Of a stretch of 64,000 nt of DNA, positions 47,588 through 54,563 are shown piece after piece. The stretch is from Corynebacterium hylobatis (lineage in GTDB: Bacteria; Actinomycetota; Actinomycetes; Mycobacteriales; Mycobacteriaceae), in NCBI RefSeq assembly GCF_003955685.1, contig NZ_RXHJ01000005.1, forward strand, positions 186,001 through 250,000. Direction: 5' to 3'. Position numbers and translations under genes: made by a program. The notes under the pieces were generated by a model. That model was not told the origin of the DNA and searched no databases. It saw only the letters and a list, made by a program, of their open reading frames with translations. Numbering within the stretch: position 1 is the first letter of the stretch; each line of letters starts with the position of its first letter.

Positions 47588-47872
47588 ATGTACGACGACA
47601 TGAACGAGATCCACCGCGCAGACCTCACCCGTGGCCTCCGCCGCCGCGCCGCTGACCTGGTGCCCAACCCGCAGGACTTCTACGTCCACGCCGTGGTAGA
47701 CGGCCTGCTGGACCAGGGCGTCACCCACCTAGCAGACGTCCGCAACATGGACGCCCTCATTCTCTCGAACACCCTGGCCGCGCCGGAGGATGACGAGGAC
47801 ACCGACGAGGACGACCTTGACCTTGCCGCGGCCGCCGCACTGGCTGCTCTCCACCTGGCAAGTGCCGCATGA
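47588..47872 (+). CDS. Small acidic element protein (94 aa)
   Basis: A 94-residue protein starting MYDDMNEIHRADLTRGLRRR with a strongly acidic stretch near residues 72-82 (EDDEDTDEDDLD) and an Ala-rich end. No family was recognised. Its stop overlaps the next start (ATGA at 47869-47872), and a GGAAAGG ribosome binding site is present. Confidence 0.62.
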   Translation: MYDDMNEIHRADLTRGLRRRAADLVPNPQDFYVHAVVDGLLDQGVTHLADVRNMDALILSNTLAAPEDDEDTDEDDLDLAAAAALAALHLASAA

Positions 47873-48165
47873 ACGCCCCGGTTGCCACGGTTGACGACCT
47901 GGCCGGCTGGTCCTGGTTCGCCGGTGCTCCGACACCCGCCGGCACCTGGCACGTCTACGCCCCCGACCTCGACAAGGACGACAGCATGACCTCTACCTCT
48001 CCGCCGGTGACCACCGGACCCGGCCCCTGGCTGGTCACCTGCTCCCACGTGGCCGAGGACGGCCGTCACACGGTCAGTATCCGCTGTACCACCGCCGCTG
48101 ACGTCGACAACGTGGTCCGCGCCCTGGTCAACGCCGGCCTGAGTCCACACGTGAGGTCTCTGTGA
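47869..48165 (+). CDS. Small element protein (98 aa)
   Basis: A 98-residue protein: MNAPVATVDDLAGWSWFAG, then a mixed alpha/beta region ending in VSIRCTTAADVDNVVRALVN. No family was recognised. It overlaps both neighbours by 4 nt (ATGA upstream, GTGA downstream), evidence that the three genes form one translationally coupled unit. Confidence 0.62.
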   Translation: MNAPVATVDDLAGWSWFAGAPTPAGTWHVYAPDLDKDDSMTSTSPPVTTGPGPWLVTCSHVAEDGRHTVSIRCTTAADVDNVVRALVNAGLSPHVRSL

Positions 48166-48704
48166 CCACTTTCCTGACCACCAGCAACCGCCCCACCTTC
48201 CCCGGAGTGCCCATGACCACCGCCCCCGCCGACGACCTGCAGAACCTCGACCGGTTCACCCTCGACCCGCTCACCGGCTCCCAGCTTGCCGCCGTGACCG
48301 CCATGACCCTCCTCTCTGCTGACCGCGCTGCTCACGCGGCCGACCTGCTGGGAGAGGCCACGGAATGGACACCGGCCCCGGCCCCGACGAGTCACCCCGC
48401 CCGGTTCACCATCATCCGGGCCGGCTCCCCCTCCCCGACCCTGCTCGAGCAGTGGCCAGACCTGACAGAGGTGTTCGTGGTGTCGGCACACACCCCGACG
48501 ATGAACGCCGGCCCCGGCGGCCCGGACACCTTCGGCGTGGCCACCACCCGAGACCATGCCCACCAGCTCGCCCGGGTATGGATGGCCACCCCACCGCCGT
48601 CCCGCCGGCACGGCTTCATGATCACACCCACCGGCGCACTGCTCCCCCTGGCCTGGTCGTCCCGCCACTTCCGCCGCCGATTCATCCGTTCCCTGACCGC
48701 CTGA
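48162..48704 (+). CDS. Element protein of unknown function (180 aa)
   Basis: A 180-residue protein with no recognised family. It has a hydrophobic helix VTAMTLLSADRAAHAADLLG and a later segment TEVFVVSAHTPTMNAGPGG, and ends in a basic tail HFRRRFIRSLTA. GTG 48162 overlaps the previous stop; ATG 48210 (MTTAPADDLQ) is an alternative start. Confidence 0.58.
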   Translation: MTTFLTTSNRPTFPGVPMTTAPADDLQNLDRFTLDPLTGSQLAAVTAMTLLSADRAAHAADLLGEATEWTPAPAPTSHPARFTIIRAGSPSPTLLEQWPDLTEVFVVSAHTPTMNAGPGGPDTFGVATTRDHAHQLARVWMATPPPSRRHGFMITPTGALLPLAWSSRHFRRRFIRSLTA

Positions 48705-48732
48705 CCCCTCCCCCTCGAAAGGATCCCCACCC

Positions 48733-49407
48733 ATGTCAGAAAAGAAGAACGTCCCCGCCCCGGTAGCCGCCGGAGACGAGGACAACAGCGCAACCCCTGG
48801 AAAGAGCAGCACGCAGCCCCGACTGTATCACCAGCCCACCACCGCTAACGCCCCGCTCGTCCTCCACCTTCAGCACGGCCGCACCCGGCCCAACCGGGCC
48901 GAGATCGTCACCGCCTGCGATACCCGCCTGTCCCGCCGCGACATGACCATGATCCCGGTCCCGAAAGCAGACATTCACCGCATGGCACCCGGCCCCGCCC
49001 CCACAGTTCTGTGTCCGGACTGCGTGACCGAGAACAACGCCCTGGCCGAGCAGATACGCCGAGACCGCGCCCATGCCCGGCGCGCGCAGATCGAACACAA
49101 CGCACGCACCGAGCAGGCCACCGCCGCAGACCTCGCTGTCCGCCTGACGCTTCCCGACGAGGACACCGACGAGCTGCAGGCCTCAGCGCATGAACTCCTC
49201 TGCGAACTCCTCGACCATGCCGAGTACCTGGCCGAAGAGATCCCCCGCCCGGAGACCGCCGAGCACCGGCAGACCATCAGCGACCTTCTCGAACTCGACG
49301 GCTGGGAGTCCAGCCACATGCACACGACAGCGGTGCTCATTCACCACCGCCGTCAGCTTGAGCTTGAGGCACATGACACCGCACACCCCGAGGTCGACCA
49401 TGGCTGA
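48733..49407 (+). CDS. Element protein with a possible zinc-binding pair (224 aa)
   Basis: A 224-residue hydrophilic protein. After an unstructured N-terminus it has TACDTRLSRRDMTMI and, near residue 95, TVLCPDCVTENNALAEQIRR, a CxxC pair leading into a long charged helix, like zinc-ribbon/coiled-coil proteins of actinophages. The C-terminal half is helical with many Glu and His. No family was identified. It has a GAAAGGA ribosome binding site and overlaps the next gene by 8 nt. Confidence 0.58.
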   Translation: MSEKKNVPAPVAAGDEDNSATPGKSSTQPRLYHQPTTANAPLVLHLQHGRTRPNRAEIVTACDTRLSRRDMTMIPVPKADIHRMAPGPAPTVLCPDCVTENNALAEQIRRDRAHARRAQIEHNARTEQATAADLAVRLTLPDEDTDELQASAHELLCELLDHAEYLAEEIPRPETAEHRQTISDLLELDGWESSHMHTTAVLIHHRRQLELEAHDTAHPEVDHG

Positions 49408-49633
49408 ACTGTTCATCTTCTGCCTGTTCCTGATCCTGATCTGTGGACCGATCGCGGTCATCGAGCACTTCGACCTGTTCCCCGTCCCGGACGACGAGGA
49501 CAACCACCAGCCGGCCACACCCCACCCGGCGCGCCGGGCTCCCCGAGCGCACGGCCGTGGCCACGCCCCGCGGCGCACTGCTTCCCCCGCTCATTCCCTC
49601 CATCCCTCCCGAAAGGAACTCCACCATGTCTGA
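49400..49633 (+). CDS. Small membrane protein of the element (77 aa)
   Basis: A 77-residue protein starting MAELFIFCLFLILICGPIAV, one clear membrane-spanning segment, followed by an acidic turn PVPDDED and a basic Arg/His-rich tail. It overlaps both neighbours by 8 nt. With one segment and no lysin gene nearby it is not a convincing holin; function unknown. Confidence 0.55.
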   Translation: MAELFIFCLFLILICGPIAVIEHFDLFPVPDDEDNHQPATPHPARRAPRAHGRGHAPRRTASPAHSLHPSRKELHHV

Positions 49634-49838
49634 ATCCCGCCCCGACCTGAACGCCTACGCCTACGAGCTTCTCGCCAACGGTGAACCGGTCATCGAGATC
49701 ACCCTCCCCGGGTACGAGGAACCGGTCTCCGCAACCATCCTCGAAACCGAAGCACTGTGGCTGGCTGCTCGCCTGACGCACCTGGTCTACGAGCGTCAGC
49801 GCCACGTTGAGCTGTCCGCGGAAGATTCCCAGCTGTAG
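49626..49838 (+). CDS. Small element protein (70 aa)
   Basis: A 70-residue acidic protein starting MSESRPDLNAYAYELLANGE, with a beta-hairpin-like part and a C-terminal helix ARLTHLVYERQRHVEL. No family was recognised. The GAAAGGA ribosome binding site and the overlap with the previous gene support it. Confidence 0.58.
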   Translation: MSESRPDLNAYAYELLANGEPVIEITLPGYEEPVSATILETEALWLAARLTHLVYERQRHVELSAEDSQL

Positions 49839-49945
49839 CCCTTCCCGCCCCGGTGGCCACCACACCCCGGGGCGGATCAGTCCCCCGGCCGTGGCCGCTT
49901 ACGTCACGGTGACCGAACACCCCGAGACCAGAGGATCAGACGATC

Positions 49946-50830
49946 ATGAGCATTGAGGCTTACGTATGGGCACTAAAGCACGCGCCTGTCACGCCGACTG
50001 ATCGTGACCGTGTGGTCCTCTTCGCCCTGGCCGACCACGCCGACGACCGCGGCCGTAACGCCTTCCCCTCACAGGCGACCATCGCCAACTACATCTACGG
50101 AGAGGCCAGCCCCGCCGGTTTACGCAAAGTACAGCGGGCACTGAAGTCTCTCATTGAAGGCGGGTGGATCACCCCGGACCCGGACAACGCCAAACTGCAG
50201 GCGGTCATGCCCCGCGTTCACCCTTCTCAGCGTCCAGTGGCGTACACCCTGAATCTGTCATTCGTCCGCACACCTCCCGACACCAGTGACGGCACCCTCC
50301 CGACACTGGTGACGGGGGGTAGGGCGGGGGCTCCCGTCACCAGTGACCCTGGGCCCCCGTCACCTGTGTCCAAACCCCCCGTCACCAGTGACGGACGAAC
50401 CGTAAGTAACCATCAAGAGAACCGTCAGGGGGGAGGGGTGGGTACGTCACGTACAGGGATGGGACTCTCTGACCGAGCAGTCAAAGAGAACGGCGCTGAC
50501 GCGCCGGGCATGGATGAGAAGAGATCAACAGGCCCGGCCCTGTGCCCCGTGCACGGAGACCAGGACCCCGGCACCAACTGCCACGGGTGCCGACAGGCCC
50601 GAGAAGCCCGAGAAGCAGACCAGCAGAACACCGGCCGGGCGCGCCGGGCTCAGATCGACCAGTGCGACCAGTGCGACGCCAACGGCTGGCTACTCCACGT
50701 CCTACCCGTCGTGCGCTGTACCCACTCCCCCGCCGCCGAACACCAGCCCGGCGCGCCTGCTCCAGCTGACCTTGAGCACGTGAGCCCTGAGGGTCCAGAG
50801 GCGGCCAGCAGCAGGGCACCAGCGGCCTGA
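49946..50830 (+). CDS. Helix-turn-helix replication-type protein of the element
   Basis: A 294-residue protein. Residues about 1-100 form a winged helix of the phage replication-organiser/primosomal type: MSIEAYVWALKHAPVTPTDR, FALADHADDRGRNAFPSQAT and RKVQRALKSLIEGGWIT. A long disordered Pro/Ser/Thr region follows (about 110-190), then a Cys pattern CPVHGDQDPGTNCHGC near 200 and IDQCDQCDANGW, probable zinc sites. It could start element replication or recruit a helicase. An AGAGGA ribosome binding site precedes it. Confidence 0.72.
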   Translation: MSIEAYVWALKHAPVTPTDRDRVVLFALADHADDRGRNAFPSQATIANYIYGEASPAGLRKVQRALKSLIEGGWITPDPDNAKLQAVMPRVHPSQRPVAYTLNLSFVRTPPDTSDGTLPTLVTGGRAGAPVTSDPGPPSPVSKPPVTSDGRTVSNHQENRQGGGVGTSRTGMGLSDRAVKENGADAPGMDEKRSTGPALCPVHGDQDPGTNCHGCRQAREAREADQQNTGRARRAQIDQCDQCDANGWLLHVLPVVRCTHSPAAEHQPGAPAPADLEHVSPEGPEAASSRAPAA

Positions 50831-50883
50831 CAGGGCAGAATCAACCTCAGACATCACCCCGTGACGAAAGTGACGTAACGAAA

Positions 50884-51087
50884 GTGCCGAAACTCAACCC
50901 CGACACCACCGCCCACCCTGTCCCTCAGGTCAAGGTCCTTAGATCCCGCCGCCGGACACGGAACCAGTACATCGCGCTCAGGCCATCCTCGAACGTCACG
51001 ATCACGCTCTCTCCCGCCGCGGCCTACCGCCTGGCCGACGAGTTGGTGGGCGCCGCCGAAACCATCGAGAGGTCAGGTAAGAAATGA
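50884..51087 (+). CDS. Small element protein (67 aa)
   Basis: A 67-residue basic protein that begins with a GTG codon (MPKLNPDTTAHPVPQVKVLR) and ends with AAYRLADELVGAAETIERSG, probably a strand-strand-helix fold. No family was recognised. It overlaps the next gene by ATGA at 51084-51087. Confidence 0.55.
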   Translation: MPKLNPDTTAHPVPQVKVLRSRRRTRNQYIALRPSSNVTITLSPAAAYRLADELVGAAETIERSGKK

Positions 51088-51488
51088 CCACCGCACCCGG
51101 CGCGCCCATCACAGGTGTGGCGCGGCCTGTGTTCACCCCGTCCGGTGATGTCATCCTCAGTGGGGAGACCGCCCGGTTGCTGGGGCGGGCTCTGCTCGCA
51201 GCGAATAACGAGCTGGCCCGTCGTGGTGGTCGTCTCGCTGCACCGGTGCGGTCGCTCGCGGTAGCGATTGGTTCCGTACCGGGTACAACGGAATACGCCG
51301 ACGAGGGCCCGGATGACACTGTGGTCCATGAGCAGATCGACGTCTTCACCGCTGCCGAGATCCTCGGCTGTTCGCCCCGCAACGTCCGTGCCCTCGCGCA
51401 GCGCGGCCGGCTTCCCGCCACGAAACTCGCTGGCCGCTGGGTATTCCACCGAGATGATGTTCTCGAATGGTGTGGCCACCGGGTCTGA
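51084..51488 (+). CDS. Helix-turn-helix DNA-binding protein of the element
   Basis: A 134-residue protein with a MerR-like/excisionase-type HTH at the C-terminus: EQIDVFTAAEILGCSPRNVR followed by ALAQRGRLPATKLAGRWVFH and RDDVLEWC. The N-terminal 75 residues have a helix with LSGETARLLGRALLAANNEL. It may regulate the capsid genes that follow. Its end overlaps the protease gene by about 30 nt in another frame. Confidence 0.7.
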   Translation: MTTAPGAPITGVARPVFTPSGDVILSGETARLLGRALLAANNELARRGGRLAAPVRSLAVAIGSVPGTTEYADEGPDDTVVHEQIDVFTAAEILGCSPRNVRALAQRGRLPATKLAGRWVFHRDDVLEWCGHRV

Positions 51489-51930
51489 ACTCTGCTCATT
51501 TACCGATGTCGAGCTGGCCAAGACCGGGGTGTGGGATGCCATGACCGGCACGGTGTCCATCACCCGCGCTGACCTTGCCGCGGCTGTCGCTTCCGCCGCT
51601 GCTCTTCCGGCCCCGCCGTTGAAGCTGGGGCACACAGATCCCCGGTTCGACGGTGACCCGGCGCTGGGCTGGGTGGCCAATCTCCGCCTGGCCGACAACG
51701 GTCACACCCTGCTGGGTGACCTGGTGGACATCCCAGCATGGTTTGCCGAGATCATGCCCACCGCGTTTTCCCACCGCAGCATTGAGGCCACGTTCAACCT
51801 CGACACACCCCACGGGGTCCACCGTTTCGCGGTGACCGCCCTTTCCCTTCTCGGCGCGACGTGGCCGGCCATCACTGACCTGGCTTCACTTCGCGACCAC
51901 TACACGCAAGGAGAGACCCATGACCGTTGA
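51457..51930 (+). CDS. Prohead-protease-like protein
   Basis: A 157-residue protein aligned by pattern with phage prohead proteases (HK97/Mu I type): LKLGHTDPRFDGDPALGWVA carries the candidate catalytic His, and FSHRSIEATFNL the candidate Ser with the HRSIE context; LSLLGATWPAITDL is the usual C-terminal motif. It is followed by a small gene and the major capsid protein, the expected order. ATG 51454 or 51457 are possible starts, both overlapping the preceding gene. Mu I-type proteins also carry a scaffold part, which is missing here and may be the protein at 53477. Confidence 0.7.
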   Translation: MFSNGVATGSELCSFTDVELAKTGVWDAMTGTVSITRADLAAAVASAAALPAPPLKLGHTDPRFDGDPALGWVANLRLADNGHTLLGDLVDIPAWFAEIMPTAFSHRSIEATFNLDTPHGVHRFAVTALSLLGATWPAITDLASLRDHYTQGETHDR

Positions 51931-52162
51931 TCCCCGCTACCTTGTCCGGACGACCACCGTCATGTCCACCGACGACCTGCTGGACAACCTGCCCACCGAC
52001 TACACGCTGACTCCCCCGGACCCGGGCGTCGACGTCCACACGCTCCAGCCCGGCGCGCAGTGGGGCGATGACGTTCCCGCTTACGCCGACCCCTCCCACC
52101 TGGCTGTCTGGGCCCACGGGTTCCTCGCAGCGCAGGACCACCACGACCGTAAGGAGAACTAA
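51920..52162 (+). CDS. Small protein between protease and capsid genes (80 aa)
   Basis: An 80-residue acidic protein starting MTVDPRYLVRTTTVMSTDDL and ending in AHGFLAAQDHHDRKEN. No family was recognised. It overlaps the protease gene by 11 nt and ends 3 nt before the capsid gene; an AAGGAG site precedes each start, so it belongs to the capsid operon. Confidence 0.6.
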   Translation: MTVDPRYLVRTTTVMSTDDLLDNLPTDYTLTPPDPGVDVHTLQPGAQWGDDVPAYADPSHLAVWAHGFLAAQDHHDRKEN

Positions 52163-52165
52163 CCG

Positions 52166-53062
52166 ATGTTCTATCCCGGACAGGCCAACGTCGACAACGG
52201 ACGTATCACCGTTGACCAGGCCCTCAAGTTCCCGGCCTCCATTGAGCAGCGTATCGCTGACAAGGCCACCCCGAACCTTGTCGTGGATAACCTGTTTTCC
52301 GCTGACTCTGGTCCCGTCACCGGTGGCGCGGTGATCTTCTCCAAGATCACCGAGAAGCACCTGTACACCGAGAACGATGTCGCAGACCGCCAGCCCGGCG
52401 ACGAGTACCCGGTGCTGTACTCCACTCGCCCGGAGTCTCAGATCGCCCGCGTTCAGGACTTCGGTGGCAAGTTCGCCGTCACCGACGAGGCACGCACCCG
52501 CAACAACACCATCGACTTCGACAACGACGTCACGAAGTTGAGCAACACCATCACCCGCAAGATCAACCAGCGGGCGATTGAGACTGTGCAGGCCGCGCAG
52601 GAAGCTGACGAGGTGCTGACCCTGCCGGCCACCGCCGCGTGGGACACCACCATCCTCGACGGTGACCCGACCACGATCACCCCGCCGCGGGAACGGCCCA
52701 CCGCCGACCTGGCCGCACTCTTCGCCGTCAACGAGGACCGCGACATGGGCGTGGTGTTCACCAAGCTGCTCGTCAACCCGTCCACCCGCGCGGACCTGAC
52801 GATCGCCTACGGAGAGAAGCTGACCCCCATGCTCAAGGACTTCGGCCTTCAGCTCGTCTCCTCGATCTACGTCCCCAAGGACAACGCCTACGTCGTGGAC
52901 CCGAAGAGCTTGGGTTTCGTCCGCTACGAGGAATCCCTGACGGTGCGTACCTTCCGCGACGAGCACCACCGCCAGAGCTGGGTTCAGGGCTGGGCCATGC
53001 CCGTCATGGGCGTCACCTTCCCCGCCGCCCTCGGCGTCATCAGCGGTATCACCACCCCGTAA
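52166..53062 (+). CDS. Major capsid protein
   Basis: A 298-residue protein of the HK97-like major capsid type found in actinophages. The N-terminal arm (MFYPGQANVDNGRITVDQAL), an E-loop-like region with TEKHLYTENDVADRQPGDEY, a spine helix with DVTKLSNTITRKINQRAIET, and a C-terminal A-domain with LVNPSTRADLTIAYGEKL and MLKDFGLQLVSSIYVPKD support the call. It has a strong AAGGAG ribosome binding site. The decoration-like protein follows 17 nt later. No portal or terminase gene is linked. Confidence 0.82.
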   Translation: MFYPGQANVDNGRITVDQALKFPASIEQRIADKATPNLVVDNLFSADSGPVTGGAVIFSKITEKHLYTENDVADRQPGDEYPVLYSTRPESQIARVQDFGGKFAVTDEARTRNNTIDFDNDVTKLSNTITRKINQRAIETVQAAQEADEVLTLPATAAWDTTILDGDPTTITPPRERPTADLAALFAVNEDRDMGVVFTKLLVNPSTRADLTIAYGEKLTPMLKDFGLQLVSSIYVPKDNAYVVDPKSLGFVRYEESLTVRTFRDEHHRQSWVQGWAMPVMGVTFPAALGVISGITTP

Positions 53063-53079
53063 ACAGAGAGGCCCTGACC

Positions 53080-53460
53080 ATGTACTCCAACCCCATGCAC
53101 GACATCTACGCGCCCGGTACTGACCTCACGTGCCGCGCGGCCGCCGACGTCACCGGCAAGACCTTCGCGGCTATCGCTGGCGAGATGGACGGCGGGAACG
53201 TGTCGATCACTACCGCCGCTGCAGGATCTCGTATCGCCGGCGTCATCAAGTACGACGCCGCAGCTGACGAGCTCGTCGGCCTGGCCCGTGGTGCCAGCCG
53301 CGTTGTCACCGTCACCGCCGGCACCGCGATCACCGCCGGCACACAGGTGGAGGTCGGGCCCGCCGGCACCGCCATCACCCACACCACGGGCGAAGCTGTC
53401 GGCTACGTCGTGACCACCGCTGACGCTGGCGATGACGCCTATGTCAGCCTGTACTACTAA
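53080..53460 (+). CDS. Capsid decoration protein (DUF2190-like)
   Basis: A 126-residue all-beta protein: MYSNPMHDIYAPGTDLTCRA, then TGKTFAAIAG, IAGVIKYDAA and the repeated Gly/Thr/Val strands TVTAGTAITAGTQVEV and TGEAVGYVVTTADAGDDAYV. This is the pattern of head-decoration proteins (DUF2190, gpD-like) that form trimers on capsids. Its position right after the major capsid gene agrees. Confidence 0.7.
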   Translation: MYSNPMHDIYAPGTDLTCRAAADVTGKTFAAIAGEMDGGNVSITTAAAGSRIAGVIKYDAAADELVGLARGASRVVTVTAGTAITAGTQVEVGPAGTAITHTTGEAVGYVVTTADAGDDAYVSLYY

Positions 53461-53476
53461 CCCGGAAGGGATCACC

Positions 53477-53983
53477 ATGAGCTTCCTCACCCGCGGCCGG
53501 AACCAGCGCGTCAGCCTGGCCGCCGGCCCCACCTTCATACCTGAGCAGTACGCCACTCTCCTCGACGTCCTCGGACTCGACCCGGCCGCGACCGCTGACG
53601 AGGTAGTCGCCGCGGTCACCGCCCTGGCCGAAAAGGCCGCCGAGACACCTGAATCCACCGGCTCTGACCCTGCTGCCGTGGCCGCCAGTGCTCCTACCTC
53701 CGTGGTGATCGACGCCGAGACCTGGGAGGACATCAAGGTTGCCGCCCGTCTCGGCGTCACCGCGCAGACGCAGGAGAAGCGACTCGCCGCGGAACAGGTC
53801 GTAGACCAGGCGATCAGCCTGGGCCGGCTCAGCGCCAGCGCCCGGGAGGACATGATCCGCAAGTACAACCTCGACCCGGACGGTGCCGTGGCTCAGCTGT
53901 CCCGCATGAAGGCCATCCCGCGCGTAGAGGCCGGCCACGCACTCGATGGGAACAACAACCAGCCCACCGGGTGGGTCCGGTAA
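53477..53983 (+). CDS. Scaffold-like capsid protein
   Basis: A 168-residue mostly helical protein. After a conserved N-terminal half (FIPEQYATLLDVLGLDPAAT) it has a coiled-coil-prone stretch LAAEQVVDQAISLGRLSASA and a C-terminal DPDGAVAQLSRMKAIPRVE, close in pattern to the C-terminal (scaffold) part of Mu I-type prohead proteins. Here it is a separate gene located after the capsid gene. A GGAAGG ribosome binding site and an ATG at 53477 are chosen. Confidence 0.6.
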   Translation: MSFLTRGRNQRVSLAAGPTFIPEQYATLLDVLGLDPAATADEVVAAVTALAEKAAETPESTGSDPAAVAASAPTSVVIDAETWEDIKVAARLGVTAQTQEKRLAAEQVVDQAISLGRLSASAREDMIRKYNLDPDGAVAQLSRMKAIPRVEAGHALDGNNNQPTGWVR

Positions 53984-54288
53984 CCTCCGCCGCGCCCGGG
54001 AACAGGTCGATCTGACCCCGCCCCCGAAAATCTCAGCGGCTCTCCCGGGCTGACTCGTCCCCTCGGCGCATCAGTCAGCCCTTCTCTCTCTCCGGGAAAG
54101 ATCCACCGCCGGCTCCCGGCGCGCCAACCACGAAAACGCAGCACGAGGGAGGCCTGGCCCCTCAATCTCCATAGTGACGAAGATCACCACGACCGCCCGG
54201 ACCATCACGTCCCGGCGGTCGCTGCCGTTCACGCCCCGGAGACCATCCGACCAGCGCGCCGGGCACCTCGACCAGGGGGCGCGCGTAG
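53984..54288. other. Non-coding right arm of the element
   Basis: About 300 nt between the last capsid gene and the arm sites with no convincing gene. A GTG-initiated frame at 54174-54356 runs through the arm-type repeats and a terminator and is probably not coding. The region has several short GC-rich inverted repeats, for example around CGCCGGCTCCCGGCG near 54108. A packaging or recognition site could lie here (inference). Confidence 0.45.
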
Positions 54289-54312
54289 CCCGTGTGGTCC
54301 CTGTGTGGTCCG
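54289..54312. repeat. Arm-type integrase site, distal end
   Basis: Exact 24-bp copy of 44923-44946, made of two tandem GTGTGGTCC-containing units. It lies about 57 nt inside the right attachment site. Matching pairs at the two ends are expected for integrase arm sites. Confidence 0.65.
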
Positions 54313-54322
54313 AGATGACAGC

Positions 54323-54354
54323 AGGCCCCCTCTCCGCTTCCAGAGAGGGGGCCT
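54323..54354. terminator. Stem-loop at the right end of the element
   Basis: Perfect 12-bp inverted repeat AGGCCCCCTCTC / GAGAGGGGGCCT with an 8-nt loop. It lies 15 nt beyond the tRNA-Thr 3' end, in the same relative place as the chromosomal stem-loop at 44716-44747. It could end both element and tRNA transcripts; no T-run is seen. Confidence 0.6.
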
Positions 54355-54368
54355 GACCTGCCTTTATG

Positions 54369-54413
54369 TGGAGCCGCCTAGGAGAATCGAACTCCTGACC
54401 TTCTCATTACGAG
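54369..54413. repeat. Attachment site within the intact tRNA-Thr
   Basis: The 45-bp repeat identical to 44762-44806, covering the acceptor 3' side, T arm, variable loop and part of the anticodon arm. The element thus restores a complete tRNA at this end. Confidence 0.93.
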
Positions 54414-54444
54414 TGAGACGCTCTACCGACTGAGCTAAGGCGGC
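54369..54444 (-). tRNA. tRNA-Thr(CGT)
   Basis: 76 nt including the encoded CCA. The acceptor stem GCCGCCT pairs with AGGCGGC, the D arm is TAGCTCAGTCGGTAGAGC, the anticodon loop CTCGTAA gives anticodon CGT (codon ACG, threonine), and the T loop is GTTCGATTC. All stems pair well. Its 3' part was supplied by the integrated element. Confidence 0.95.
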
Positions 54445-54563
54445 GTGGTGCTGTATCTGAATCTGCGCAGTCACCTGCGCAAACAGTACCGAGGGGATAT
54501 TCTAGCGCACTGCGGTGGAGCGAAGAAATCGCGGTGCACCAGAAAAGCACCCGGGACACAACC

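Larger units (their letters stand above)
44762..54413. mobile_element. Integrative phage-satellite-like element in tRNA-Thr
   Basis: A 9.6-kb element bounded by a 45-bp perfect direct repeat of the 3' part of tRNA-Thr(CGT): 44762-44806 and 54369-54413. Content in order: tyrosine integrase and XRE repressor (minus), excisionase, six small unknown genes, a helix-turn-helix replication-type protein, two small DNA-binding or unknown genes, prohead protease, a small gene, major capsid protein, decoration protein and a scaffold-like protein (all plus). No terminase, portal, tail, lysis or methylase gene is visible. The size and content recall the prophage-like elements phiRv1/phiRv2 and capsid-encoding satellites. 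Confidence 0.88.

Noticed and set aside
49400..49633. Holin for a lysis cassette
   Set aside because: Only one membrane segment and no endolysin gene anywhere in the element; a holin call cannot be supported.
54174..54356. Possible small gene in the right arm of the element
   Set aside because: GTG start without a ribosome binding site, and it runs through the arm-type repeats and the perfect stem-loop; composition is unlike the neighbouring genes.
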